A stretch of DNA of 64,000 bases from the NCBI GenBank assembly GCA_905178155.1, contig CAJINV010000003.1:11167737-11231736 (forward strand). Direction: 5' to 3'. Numbering within the stretch: position 1 is the stretch's first letter; each line of letters begins with the position of its first letter. The notes under the pieces are model-generated. The model saw nothing but the letters and a program-made list of their open reading frames with translations, made no database searches and was not told where the DNA came from. The position numbers and the translations under genes were made by a program. This stretch comes from Amoebophrya sp. A120. Lineage: Eukaryota; Sar; Dinophyceae; Syndiniales; Amoebophryaceae. Below are positions 49,001-59,900 of this stretch, one piece after another.

Positions 49001-49608
49001 CCCGCTTCGATTTTTTGTCGCGGTCGCCACGGAAATCGGGCCCCCGGAAAAGTACAACCCAGCGTCTCGCCGACAGTTCCCAGGAGGCTTTCGCCACCCC
49101 CTTCACCGCCAGGGTGGTGGCAACCCCTTCGCCCTCGAGAGTCTCAAGAAGCGCTCACCAAAGCACATCTCCCGCTTTGGGGCATCAGCGAGGGCCTGTG
49201 CTTGCAAGAGCCGCAACCTCGGGGGCGATATTAACAGCATCTCCCCCACCCACCACTCCCGCACGTGCGAGTAGATTCGACGCTGCCGAGGAAACGAACA
49301 GGTGGGAGCAGGCGCAGGGTTCTTGTTTCAACCACCGTTTGATTCTGGTTCGCTGGCCGAAGCAAGAAAATCTTGGTGCAGTAGACCTCGATCATCGAAA
49401 GGGTGCAGCTCTAGGAGAGCTGAAAAATAGAAGCCTGGACGGTGAAAATCAAGAGCAAGACTGGGTAAACTTGGATCTGGAGCCAGTATTGCCGGTCGCT
49501 CTTGCGAGGCCTGCCGACGCGGAGCAGTTTGGCATTGTCGTGCAAGCCAGTTCCTCGCCATCACCCGGTCCCCTAGTGCTGCCTCAGGCGGAAAAAGAAA
49601 AAGAATAA
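31005..49608 (+). CDS. Giant modular surface protein 2 (about 5,700 residues)
   Basis: Starts at the ATG at 31005 (or 31014). Exons by the TIR/TSD model are 31005-31828, 32056-34529, 34737-34968, 35355-43194, 43370-43657, 43846-46396 and 46670-49608; the summed length is a multiple of three. A signal sequence around IMMMWLLVMLFKVASC ends at a plausible peptidase site. Then come a beta-rich region, Cys modules, GGGC/WxCGG repeats (nt 33960-34800), many EGF-like domains with DVDEC, EIDEC and DINEC (nt 37279-39180), three GxAFIQLGDWRFG repeats, a C-type lectin-like domain (nt 39600-40080), a further EGF-like and CC-type module, a beta-trefoil-like region (nt 41950-42990), Thr-rich linkers, TSP1 (nt 47233-47400), a TM helix (nt 47446-47505) followed by YRGC, and a long cytosolic tail with Tudor/SH3-like stretches. 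It is a paralogue of 2-13094 by order and by motifs such as KTKIVWD. Probably a surface adhesin or receptor; ligand unknown. Domain names are by eye. Confidence 0.85.
31829..32055 (+). mobile_element. Introner, gene 2 intron 1
   Basis: The left TIR is TATCCTGCGCAAAAGTGGTA and the right end, complemented, CATACATTGCAAAAGCATCA. The TSD is degenerate (GCCAT against AGCCT). Removing 227 bp is required to keep the frame open into the next exon. Confidence 0.72.
34530..34736 (+). mobile_element. Introner, gene 2 intron 2, TSD CGACA
   Basis: A perfect CGACA TSD (34525-34529 and 34732-34736). The left TIR is TAGCTTGTGCAAAAGTATCG and the right one, complemented, CATGCATTGCAAAAGTATCA. Joining gives KPDSSAAPYDP, continuing the GGGC/CGG repeat pattern of the upstream exon. 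Confidence 0.92.
34969..35354 (+). mobile_element. Introner, TATGG/TCAGG family, gene 2 intron 3
   Basis: Long TIRs of about 45 bp. The left end has TATGG, then TCAGGTTGGAACTCG and AAATGGAAG. The complement of the right end has TATGG, then TCAGGGTGGAAATCG and AAATGGAAA. The flanks are GTCGA and GTGAA (3 of 5). An alternative cut with GAT repeats (34970-35343) also keeps the frame. Confidence 0.82.
38074..38640 (+). repeat. Three GxAFIQLGDWRFG repeats in surface protein 2
   Basis: Copies at about nt 38080 (GRAFVQLGDWRFGD), 38338 (GDAFIQLGDWRLGD) and 38586 (GSAFIQIGEWRFGL), each followed by a variable stretch of about 70 residues. They lie among the EGF-like domains. The family is not recognised. 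Confidence 0.8.
43195..43369 (+). mobile_element. Introner, gene 2 intron 4
   Basis: The left TIR is TATGCATTGCAAAAGTATCG. The right one, complemented, has TATGCGTTGCAAAAGTATCG. The flanks are CACAG and AGCAG, so CAG is shared. Removing 175 bp keeps the frame into a Cys-rich exon of 288 nt. Confidence 0.85.
43658..43845 (+). mobile_element. Introner, gene 2 intron 5, TSD ATACG
   Basis: A perfect ATACG TSD (43653-43657 and 43841-43845). The left TIR is TATCCAGTGAAAGAGTATCG and the right one, complemented, TATCCTGCGCAAAAGTCGTA. A GT-AG intron (43664-43836) would also be in frame, so this element could use either splice mode. Confidence 0.85.
46397..46669 (+). mobile_element. Introner, gene 2 intron 6, TSD CTTCA
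   Basis: A perfect CTTCA TSD (46392-46396 and 46665-46669). Its TIRs share ATGTCTGGGT. Removal restores INSFTMNGDITVNVAYYGRR, which aligns without gaps with the intronless LKTYTVNGAVTIAVDYYGRR of gene 1. Confidence 0.93.
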
Positions 49609-50015
49609 AAACGGAAGAAGCTTAGGCGAGTTACAGGTCGCTCGTCATCCGAAGTTAACGCGAAACGCATGAAGCCGTACTTATTTTTCGCCACTTACCG
49701 AAACTGTCTCATTTTAATTTTTTTCAGGGTATTAAGTTTAAGACGTAGGTCAAGGAAGGGGCAAGCAAGTTGAAAGTGGCAGATCAAGTATTCACATTGT
49801 CCGCTCGAAAAACACGAAAATGAATGCAAAATACTTAATTTTATATGTTGATGTGCTTCTACTTACACACAAAGATAACGATCCTCGTTGAAATTCTAAA
49901 GGACCAAAGTGATCGACACTGTTTTGTTTTTTTCCAAATTAATTTGTGCAAAACAAGAAAACGCGCACAGGTACGCTGCAAAAGCCGACCTAGTGATCGC
50001 GCTGAGTCGTGTGAT
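49609..50015. other. 3' region of giant gene 2
   Basis: Non-coding as far as I can see. A 137-codon frame at 49909-50322 overlaps the repeats below and shows no recognisable feature. Confidence 0.4.
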
Positions 50016-50151
50016 ACTTAAAATCTTGTATAATCTTCCCTCCACGTCTCCGTCACGTCCCGGATGCCGACCCGGTCCAGCAGCCGACGCAGGGGTTTTA
50101 GGGTTTAGACTTTTAGGGTTCTCCTATTTTGGACTTAAAATCTTGTATAAT
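50016..50151. repeat. 19-bp direct repeat flanking telomere-like motifs
   Basis: ACTTAAAATCTTGTATAAT occurs at 50016-50034 and 50133-50151. Between them, at 50093-50121, lie three spaced TTTAGGG motifs. Confidence 0.75.
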
Positions 50152-50425
50152 GTCGCGGCCGAAGAAGATGAAGAGTGGGTGGTGTATTGCGTTGCCATTT
50201 TTCTAGATGAATTTTTATATGTAGTGAGGTCACCGAACGGTTCTAACCGGGGAGTTTTTTTGCCATGTCCCGTGAAAAACGGCCGGCAGTTTCCAAGCGG
50301 GCGGAAGCGTTTTTGGACATAAAAAATTTGCAATTATCAAGCGGCCGGGGCTCTGCCATCAAACAAGCCCAGTCGAAAACTATCGACTCGCACTTGATAA
50401 AACGACGCAGGGGAGCCGGCAAAAG

Positions 50426-50752
50426 GGGCGCCCTTCTGAGGCGCCCACCCCCTTGGTTTCTGGCGATTTGGGGCGTCCAAAAAGGGGCGCGCAAAAAACG
50501 CGCCCAAAATCAGAACAGCGAAACAGCATGGCACGGCCGCGATTTCGGAGCATTTTGGGCGGCCGCGAAAGCGGCCGCCTTTTCGCCGGTTTCAGAGCCT
50601 GGGAAGCTTTGCAAAAAGCGCCGGCGTGAAAAATAAAAACGGGAAAAAGAAAAAGCGGCCCGCGCGCGCAAAGCCAATCCGCATGCTATGGGCCCGATTT
50701 TCCTTCGCTTTTTGGGCGCCCCCCGTGGCACCCGGATCGGCCCCATAGCATG
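50426..50752. repeat. Cluster of strong GC hairpins
   Basis: Four perfect or near-perfect inverted repeats: 50426-50446 (GGGCGCC/GGCGCCC), 50485-50505 (GGGCGCG/CGCGCCC), 50558-50579 (9-bp stem GGCGGCCGC with a GAAA loop) and 50682-50752 (17-bp stem, one mismatch, starting CATGCTATGGG). They lie in a GC-rich island inside AT-rich DNA. No coding sequence is supported. Confidence 0.75.
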
Positions 50753-50959
50753 GGGGCTGGCTTTCGGTAAGGAATTTCGGGAATTTGCCAAAATTTGCGA
50801 CGTTTCCCAAGTGGCCGCCATACCGTGCGGCATAACGCTACTCGCGGTGGTATGGCGAGCCCATAAAAAGCAAAGCCGCGGCCAAGGCTGCGGTCGGCAA
50901 AAAAACGCCCACGACCTCACTACCCCCGCCCCGGCGGCTATATTTGGTAGTTGAATGCA

Positions 50960-51654
50960 CCAGCAACAGGGATGAGCTCCGTGTTCGTGAACGCCTGGTG
51001 AGTTTATTTCTTCTATTAAGCCGATCATGAATAAGCCTATGCAAAGCCGAGGAACCGTCCAAACAAGCTTGGGCGTTTGATCGTGTGGCTGAACCACAAT
51101 TATCTTAATCTTGAAAGATAACATTACCAGTGTATTTTTTAAACATGATGAGGACGCACAGTTGCAGAATGAGCATCACTAGGCCCAAAGCGTAAGTCAC
51201 CCAGTCTCAGTTGATTCGTGATGAATTTGCGATGAATTCGCGGATATTTTCACCGCATCAGGTTGTTAAAGTTGAAGACCAGCCTTCTGTAAGATGTGAG
51301 CCAAGAAGAGATTTAAGACAGCGCCAGCGCCTCTCTGTAGTTTTGCACGAGAAATTGCAACGAGAAATTCCAAGTGCTTGGTGAACAGCAGCGTTTTTTT
51401 CGTAGAACAAGAGAAGTTGAAGGGTCTGCTTGTTTAAAGATGTAATGGAAGACGAGTAGCACTTCGAAGATTTGGCTGGATGGGGACGATTTTTCTTGCG
51501 AACAAGTCACATAGGCATGCTTCTAGTTGTCGGCAATAGATTGAGGGTCTGCGAGGAGAAGAACGCTGTGAACATTATGTAAGAACTCGCGCCCATTGAT
51601 GTAGTCGTGAACGCTTCTAGTATACATCTGAGAATGCATAGGATCAGAAATTCC
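50960..51654. other. No gene seen
   Basis: Short frames on both strands only, none recognisable. Confidence 0.4.
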
Positions 51655-51714
51655 ATCTCGTTGTTGACGAATTCGCTGTCCTGGTACAACACGACAGCGC
51701 ACCAGTCGTATTTT
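51655..51714. repeat. 60-bp direct repeat, copy 1
   Basis: Identical over 60 bp to 52857-52916; starts ATCTCGTTGTTGACGAATTC. The copies lie 1,202 bp apart. Confidence 0.9.
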
Positions 51715-52196
51715 TACGCTCTGGCGCATCCGATGAGGGAACTTGAGCGGAATTTCGTGGAATTTCTCGGGGAAAAAAAAACTCTTAGCGCCGGAGCAGC
51801 AGCGTAGCTAACAGCCGCGCGGTCGCTGTGTGAAAGATGTTTTCGCAGGGACAGCAATCGGCGCGTTCTCGGGCGCAGGCTATCGCGGTAGACTACCCGC
51901 GTCTTGTTCTGTCCAAATACGGGGGCCCATAGTAGCAAGCGTGAGGAAACAGACAACAGCGCCGTGCTGTTGAGGGTAGTCGAATCCCCATAGCATGAAG
52001 CTTATATCTTGTGCCAATTGTTCGCAGCCCTTGACCCGAACTACCCACGCAGGGCAAAGCTGTAGCTTTTTCGCCTGCTGGCCCTATTCTGGCACCCGGT
52101 GGCGGAATGTGCCGCTTGGGTGTCGTGCCATATCGGATACTTGTGTCCCGGACTTTGGAAGAGTTCTTGTGTTGTCTTGTGGTTGCTTCCGGGTGG

Positions 52197-52232
52197 GTCG
52201 CGACCTAGGTCGCGACCTAGGTCGGAGGTCGT
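52197..52232. repeat. Palindromic GGTCGCGACCTA repeat
   Basis: Two copies of GGTCGCGACCTA, each containing the palindrome GGTCGCGACC joined by CCTAGG, followed by a degenerate third copy. Confidence 0.75.
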
Positions 52233-52269
52233 GTTAGCCCTCTGGGTTCCCTCTGTTTGACATTTGCCA

Positions 52270-52475
52270 GAAATTTATTTTCTTTTTGTTTTCCCTTTGT
52301 AAGAAATTTGTCTGGAATTCATTTGGAATTTATCTGGAATTTGTCAGTCACGACGCTATGACGAAATTCCAGAATTCTCTGAGCCAAATTCCAAACAAAT
52401 TCCAGACAAAATGCAGAAAAGTTGCTTAGAATTCCAAAAAAATTCCAGAAAATTCCAACGAAAAAACCTGCAAAC
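52270..52475. repeat. Degenerate AATTCCA/TGGAATT repeat
   Basis: About fifteen AATTCCA or TGGAATT words: first as TGGAATT, then from about 52365 as AATTCCA. The two halves can pair, so this is a large imperfect inverted repeat. Confidence 0.65.
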
Positions 52476-52856
52476 TCCAAGCAAATTCCTAAGGGGTGGC
52501 ACTTGAAAGGCAGGATGGCCAATGAACGTAGCCAGGGGCCTCGCCACGAAAGGAATCCGAAAGGGCAAAAAGAGAGCTTCTGTCTGTTCCGTCTGGCGTA
52601 TTCGCAGGCCAATGGCGCAGAATTTGTGGCCCTTGTCGGGCCCCACGCACATGGTAATATTGAAGGAGAGGCCTGCAGGGCTTCCGATTGTTATTGCCCT
52701 GAGAGCCCACGAAGTGTTATCTTGTTGCGTGTTGGCGCTTAGGCGCCCACTCCGGGTATCTTTTCTGCCCCACGACACAATATCGGCCCACCTGGAAAAG
52801 AATACACAGCGATAAATGAAAAATACACATAGAACAGCTGGGAGCCAGGGCTACAA

Positions 52857-52916
52857 ATCTCGTTGTTGACGAATTCGCTGTCCTGGTACAACACGACAGC
52901 GCACCAGTCGTATTTT
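52857..52916. repeat. 60-bp direct repeat, copy 2
   Basis: Second copy of the 51655-51714 repeat. The DNA between the copies holds the palindromic and AATTCCA repeats and no supported gene. Confidence 0.9.
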
Positions 52917-53354
52917 CACTTGGCTGCTGAGCTAGTGTTACTTCGGAACTCACACACATATTGTCACACATTTGGCTTTGGGTTGGAGCCTTGCAGCGTC
53001 AGGCCGAACACGACGACCGAGGACAGTCATGGATTTGCTGATTCTGAGAACGAGAACCGTTTCAGTTCGTGTTTGTTGAAGAAGCTTTGGCTAGCTCGTC
53101 GTGTCAACAGCATAGCGGGGTGGGGCCACAGGAGAAGGCAATTTCGTTCTTTGTGTAGTCAAGAAGATTACGCCTACTGTACAGTACTAGTGAATAAAGT
53201 TGTATATTCTACTTTGTTCACGACGGAAAACTAGGCGAAGGTGCAAAAACCGCAAGTTACCGAGCTATGGCATTCTCGACGGGGGCGTCGATCCCACTTG
53301 GGCGCGGCAGCGGCTCTGGATCGGCGTCATTGGGCTTGACTTCCGCGGTACGAG

Positions 53355-53877
53355 ATGAGAAGTATCGTGCGAAGTATGATCGCGTATCATCTGGTCGCCG
53401 CGGCGTTCGCTTCAGTCGTGTTTCGGTATAGCACATCGAGACTTTGCATGATCTTGAATATGATAATAGATACGAATTTTCATCGTGCGATAGAAGAAAA
53501 ATGCATTCCGATGAATGTGCGCCTTGGTCTTGGTGCAAGTTTGACGCAAGAATTCTGTACAAGAAGAACTGTGAGAATTATGGGCACACTTGCGCTTTTC
53601 TTTTTGTTGCCAGTGGATAAGAAATTAAGTTTTAACGATTTTTTTCATTTCTCCGACCTCCGACTACTCGTAGTCAAGAATAACAATAAAGTGAAAGTTG
53701 ACAACGAACAACACAGGACATCTGTTCGGCGGGTATGATTGAGGAGACCCAGATCCTTGCCCGAATGAAGACGATCTACCAGCACAAGGCAGAGAAACTA
53801 TCGATCGAAAACATCGCTTATGAAAGTGCACGACTTCCTTCGGCTCCCCCCCAGCATTTCTTTGTGGGGATCTAGAT
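53355..53877 (+). CDS. Candidate short coding region(s), unknown
   Basis: A 127-codon frame starts at the ATG at 53355 with a hydrophobic N-terminal stretch. A second 46-codon frame starts at the ATG at 53737 (MIEETQILARMKTIYQHKAE). Neither is recognised. They may be separate small genes, 5' exons of the channel gene, or chance frames. Confidence 0.25.
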
Positions 53878-53977
53878 CAACAGAACGACCAAACTACAGT
53901 GCACGTGCTCCGTATAGAAATGTAGTCGATGCCGAACAAGAGTTGTAGGTTCAGTGTCATGCAAGCACAACCAAAAA

Positions 53978-56900
53978 ATGTATCTGTATGGCAAAACTAC
54001 AAGTCAGTAAACATCAAAAGTTGTTGAAGGGAAAAACCGCAAGACTACAAGGCATCAAGTTGACCTCCACATTAAGTAACTACACCAAGTTGCCATATCC
54101 AAAGAGACAAGTTGGAGGTCATCTTGGTAGACCTCTACTTTGGCGGTTTGTATTGGACGAAGAGAGGGGGAGGGCTGCGAGAAGTTATTCATTACTATAT
54201 TACCGAGTCCAAGGGCATAAGCGAGAACATGTTGCTGGCATGGCTAGACAAGGAACTGGATGACGAACATGCATGCATCCAGATACCCTTCGCGTTGCTC
54301 TTATGGCAGTGTCAGGTTGGCGGGGCTTATCCTCGATAGAATAGAAGTTCCTTTGCTTCATTTGCATGTTGAAGTACTTTGATCATGCAAAGAATATTGC
54401 GTTTTTCCGTTGCAAGGGAAGGGCGGCGGAAGGACTGGTGTAGACCCCGTTCCTCGACGAGTCAAGTAGGGAGGGCTCTTGCTGACTAGCACCGCAAAGC
54501 CAGGAGCCCCTCTTGTCCCTAAATAGAGCCTGCTGAAAGATACCCTCTACTCGCGGCAGTAGGCCTTGAAAATTGTTGTGGGCCGGAGTAGCTCGCTCCG
54601 TATACTCGATGTCGTCAATTATGCATTTGCATTGAATTTGTAGCTCTCTCTTCTTCTATTTCGCTGTTGCATTCATGATTTGGGTGGGTTAGGGTTTGTA
54701 AGTAGCATTCTCGATAGAACCGACTTCCATCTTGATCGACGAGGGATAATTTCATCCCACCTGACACTGTGATGGTTTCTGGTCGCGATTTTTGCCGCCT
54801 TGTCGGTGACCACGTTGGGTAACCATTACGTGCAAGATGTGCAGACCTCCATCGAGACGTTCCTCCATGAAAACACAAACTTCGGTTTCAACACGCACTC
54901 CGAAGCCGTGGGGCACCTAGGCATCGGGGACATCCATTCTGTGCCGGACTTCTACTCCTGGCTCCGCTTAGGCTTCGTGCCGAACGTGCTGACGGACAGC
55001 TTCATATACAGCGAATGGCTGCCGGAGCAGCTGCAGACCGGGCCTTCGCCCCCTACGTTGCCCACGCAGAAGCAATACGCACCCCAGTACGAGCGCACGA
55101 GCCCCGCGCCTGCAGACCTAATGCACTGGAGCCACATCGTCGGAAGCGTGCGGCTATCGTCCTGTGCAACATACAGTATCGCACTCCGAGAAAATTACAT
55201 GCCGTCTTGCGTGACAGGTCAAGATCTGCAGCTACTGTTCTGCTGTTATCTGAAACTACAGGACAAGCTCCGTTTGCCCTGCTTTCGGAATAAGTATTTA
55301 TCGTGCGAAGGTTAGGAAATCAAATAAATACATTGCGAAGATCCACCTGTTGCATTGCATAGCGGCTGTCGCAGAGTTTGGCGAGCGCGTTGCCGGAGGC
55401 GAGCTGCGACAATGTGCCTGAGGAGTTTCAAACCGCACTGCAGGGCCGCCTGACTCCCTGCTTTGGGCACGATGCGGCGCACTTTGCGAACTTACAGCTG
55501 AATCTCATCTCGGCGCGGCCATTGGCGGACAGTGTGAAAACGCAGTACCTCCCGACGACGCCCCAAGCGGGCTTCGTCTCCACGGCGGCCCTGCAAACCG
55601 CGGTAGCCAACTTGGAAACCAGTTTATGGATTCAAGAGAACGTGCGGAAGGTGCAAGTCTCCTTTTTCACGCTGAACCGGGAGTATGGGCTGTGGACCAT
55701 GACCACCGTGTCCTTCACCTTTCGGCGTGGCGGGGCTGTGGTAAAAGACATTTACATGCAGTCCACCTGGTTGAACTTCGGGGGGCCTTCTTTTTCGGGC
55801 AGCGGGTCGTGGCAGATCTTCCTCATGATCCTCTGGCTTCTGATGAATTGCAAGATTTTGTTTGGCGAGCTCGCCGAGATGCGGCAAATCGCGAAGGATA
55901 CGCCGAGCGTGTGGCGGTTCTGCGTGAGCTACTTTCAGCCGTGGCAGTATGGATGTGTCAGGGTTGAAATCGACAAAGTTGAAATAATTTGCCATGCATA
56001 AAATGGATGCCAGCTGGAACCCAGTATCCAAGTGGCGCAGGACAAATCTTTGTGGCCCTTAAATCCAGTTTGTCATGCTGTTTGGGCAAAGAAGAGTGAT
56101 TTTCTCATGCTACTTTAGCAGCTCGAGCTGTAACCCCAAACAGGCTTACAATCGGCCTCACTTGCCTGCTCTGCAACACACGTGCCTCGGGTCATGCATT
56201 TTATGCATGACAAACTATTTCAACTCTGACGATTTCAAACCTGACACATCCATAGGCAGATCGTAGACTGGATCACGGTGTTGTCCGCCGCGAATTTGGT
56301 CGCGTTCTTCTTCTATCAAATGTAAAAATGTCTGGGTCCTCTGGAAGGATACAACTTGCGATGCTGCTCTTGGAATCTACCTGAAAACTGTATTGCATGG
56401 ACAGCAAAAGAGGTGTAATTTGTGCTACGCGGACAGGACATTTCTCATTCGGTATCAGCATAAGAAAGCCCTCGCACAATCTCTGGTGCTAGGGCATGCA
56501 TCACAGACCTCATGGGTCATGCAAAATCTGCATGACAAACTCCTGCATTCTTCCAGACGCAGACATTTTTGCAATCCATATCTTCGCCGAGGATGCCGCG
56601 AAGCAGGACCTCCGCGCCAATATTGCCACCATCTCCGACGGCGGCCTGTACGATCTCACACTGGACGTGATGCAAGCGCATGAGCGGTTCAGCGCGGTGC
56701 TCTACGTCTACGTGCTCATTTCCCTGGTCCGGTTGTTCAAGGGGTATTCCGCCCAGCCAAGGCTCGGAGTCGTCACGTCCACCATGGTTAGTGCAGCGAG
56801 CGACACCCTGCACTTCCTAGTGGTTTTTTCTTCGGTATTTTTTGCTTACGCGCTTGCAGGTGTGATCGTGTTCGGGCGACATTTGCCAGAGTTTGCAACG

Positions 56901-59900
56901 CTGGAGGCCTCGACGACTACTTGTTGGCGAATCGTGTTTTGGGATTTCGATTACGAGAAGATGTTCCACGTTGCCCCCGACGAAACTGTGGTTTTATTTT
57001 TCTCTTTTATGCTGCTCGTGGTCCTGATCATGTTGAACATGTTGTTGGCGATCATTATGAAAGCCTATCTGGACGTCAAAGCGAACCGAACGTACGCACG
57101 CGCCGAAACGCTGTACTCTCAGGCAAGAGAGTCGCTTCTTCGCTTCATTCGAATTCGACGCGGGGAGCAGGTTATCAAATGCAAAAGTGTCTGGGTCTGG
57201 AATGTTGCCGGGTTTGTCATGCATATTTTGCATGACCCAGGATGTGGATGTCTGTAATGCACGACCTAGCATCACAGATTTAGATTTTTAGAGGGCTTCC
57301 TGATGCCTACTCCGCATGACAAATGCCCTCCCCGCGAAGCGCAAACTAGACTCCTCTTGCTGGTCATGCAATGCAAACTTTTTTAGAGTCCAAAAAAGCA
57401 TGACAAGTTGCAATCTTCCAGACCCAGACGCTTTTGCATTTGATGCAGATCAGTCTACGGCACATACGTGATAAACTTCTCGAGCGCACGCGCGAGAAAA
57501 TAAAACAGGAACGATCGTCGATCAGAGGCCCAACTGTTGCCACGGGATCAGGTAAGAGCTCGACAAATAAAAGTTGTTGGTGCTCTGGTGCCACATCAGT
57601 GCAGGTTTGCTGTCTTTCAAGTACACCTCATAAAGAACAAAGTGTGATGCTTTCAACTGGTAAAAGAATAAGCGAGTGGAAGTGGAACCCGAGCACCTGC
57701 AAATCCTCAACATAAAAAACAAAAACCTCCTCTATAATCGATGGAGTGTTTATTTGTAGAGGACCGACCCGCCCCAACTATTTAATTACGAATTTGTGCT
57801 GGCAGCTGAAATTACGAAACTGAAAGCCTATGTTGTCCTTCGTTGAATTTCAGACGCGGGCACTATCTTCACATATTCTCTTCAGCTTCACTCCTTTATG
57901 AGAAATGAATAACTAACACTAACAGACATTTCGATTTCCTGTTCTTCGTCATCTGGTGTGCCCAAACAAGATGAAGAGGAATCCCACGAAGAAGATCGCC
58001 AGGGACAATCTGCCACCTATTTCGACAAAAAGAAAGGACGAAAGGGTGGCGATGTTTCAGCGTCAAGCACTCCACCTGCTCCACCACCGTACCACAACCC
58101 GGTGCAAATTATAGAACGTCCGACAGTGGGGGATGCTCAGCACGACAACAGCGGCCACGTAGTTGCAGGCGAAAAAACCGATGACAGTGGGGCTGGCTTG
58201 CAAATCGAGGGGCAGCATACTCGCATGATGGCTGGAGGACCCCGGGCGTCGGTCTTTCACACTGTGGTCACCCACGTTCCAACATCCAGCAAAGCGATCA
58301 GATGCAGTGGGGGTGATCGATGGAACGGGGAACAAGAACTGGGCTGCCAAACTGGCGAGGAGCGCTACTCGGTTTCTCCTTTCAAATGAAAATGAAGACG
58401 GATTACAAATCAGCGTCGCAGAATGCCGGGACAGAATATGTGACGACGCTTACGATCCTGAGTAAAAACAGCACCGCCCCAGATGGAAACTTTGCAGGAC
58501 AACTCCAGAACTTTTGGGACTCACGCAGGAGGAGCTTAAGCTAGTACGCAGCGGTATCGCGCTTTCCTCATCCTCGCTCAGATGCACCATACATCTGCGC
58601 CATAATGATGCTGGTGATGAGTGCTTGACAGATTCGTGAAAACCACTATCCAATGCTGCCTCTCAGGGAGAGCCGCATGTGAACAAGCATCCTGTTGTTC
58701 CTGAATCCTGATCCTGAGCCTCAGCCTGCACATCAAATTCGCATGGCATTTCTTGGGTAGGGACGTTTTTGCAAAGCATATCTCGCCATCGTCCCCGCAC
58801 GACGAAGCTGGGGTATTTGTTACGCCCGACACTTATCCGAAAGAAAAGCTGTACGCCCAGGGCCAGGACAGAAAAAAAAAACATTTTTGTTGGCTACTGC
58901 GGGCTGCTTTGGTGCCAAAGCGTGGCTCCTTTACCTATTGCCCCTCTGCCTGACAAACTTTCTTGGTACATCTCAAATCGCTAGAACTACGTATTACCAA
59001 CTGCATTCTGCTGCAATACCGAGGATTTCCTGTGTTGTGGTCGCCGCTTGACAGAGATATAATTTTCAGTGACGCCAATTCAAATTGGAATTTGGCACCA
59101 CAGTTTTCTGGTACGGGTCTGCTTTTCTGTAGAATCGCAGTCTCATGATGATGATACCTGAGATGTGCCCCGCGGAAGCTCAGGATCTGATCCGGGCTGC
59201 ATTGAGTGACATGTTTGACGAAAAGGAACTTTTTATCAAAATGAAAAAGCCCCACTCCCCATACTCAACTGCGAACCTGTGATGCGCGATCTGTGTATAC
59301 ATATTTATCAGCTGTGTCTTGCTGCAGAGAGGCGCTGCAGGTACTAGATCCTAAGCTGCCTGTTCAGGGATGCAGTGGGATAGAGCTTCGCATGGCAGAA
59401 GCATGTTCCGTGGGCACAACAGTATCTTCACAAATCGCCTGCATAATCCGGCGTTAGATTCTCTCGATTTGCTCTCTTGCAGGACTACACATCAAGAACT
59501 TTCAGAAGCAGATTTATTCAATAGGGGGAGGGGGGCTGTCTGCTTGCGATGCTTTTAGAGGAGCCGCCCCCCGCGGCCGGCTTCGAAGCCCTCAGCGAGC
59601 TGATCGGGTCGGAGATGCAATCACTCGGAAGAAGGGTGGAAGCCCTGCAAGAGGAGCTGCGCCGGCACAACTACGTCTCTAGTACAACAGGAGCCCAGTG
59701 GTCCTCGGCGGCGGGGACGCAAGGAGTGGCCCCAACGCTCCTTCCGGCTTGCTTGCAATCCGACACCTGAGCGAAGGGGAATGATCTTCCGCCCTCCTGG
59801 CCCACGCGGGCTCACTCGCGAGCGCTGGAACGAGCGAGGACGAGTGCAGCTGAGGGCGTGCAGGCCGCTACCGGTACTACAATCGACCCGCCAGAAGTCG

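Noticed and set aside
49909-50322. 137-codon frame downstream of giant gene 2
   Set aside because: It crosses the 19-bp repeats and the telomere-like motifs, with no recognisable protein features.
52319-52778. Minus-strand frames in the AATTCCA region
   Set aside because: The protein is generated by the degenerate repeat and a competing + strand frame is equally open.
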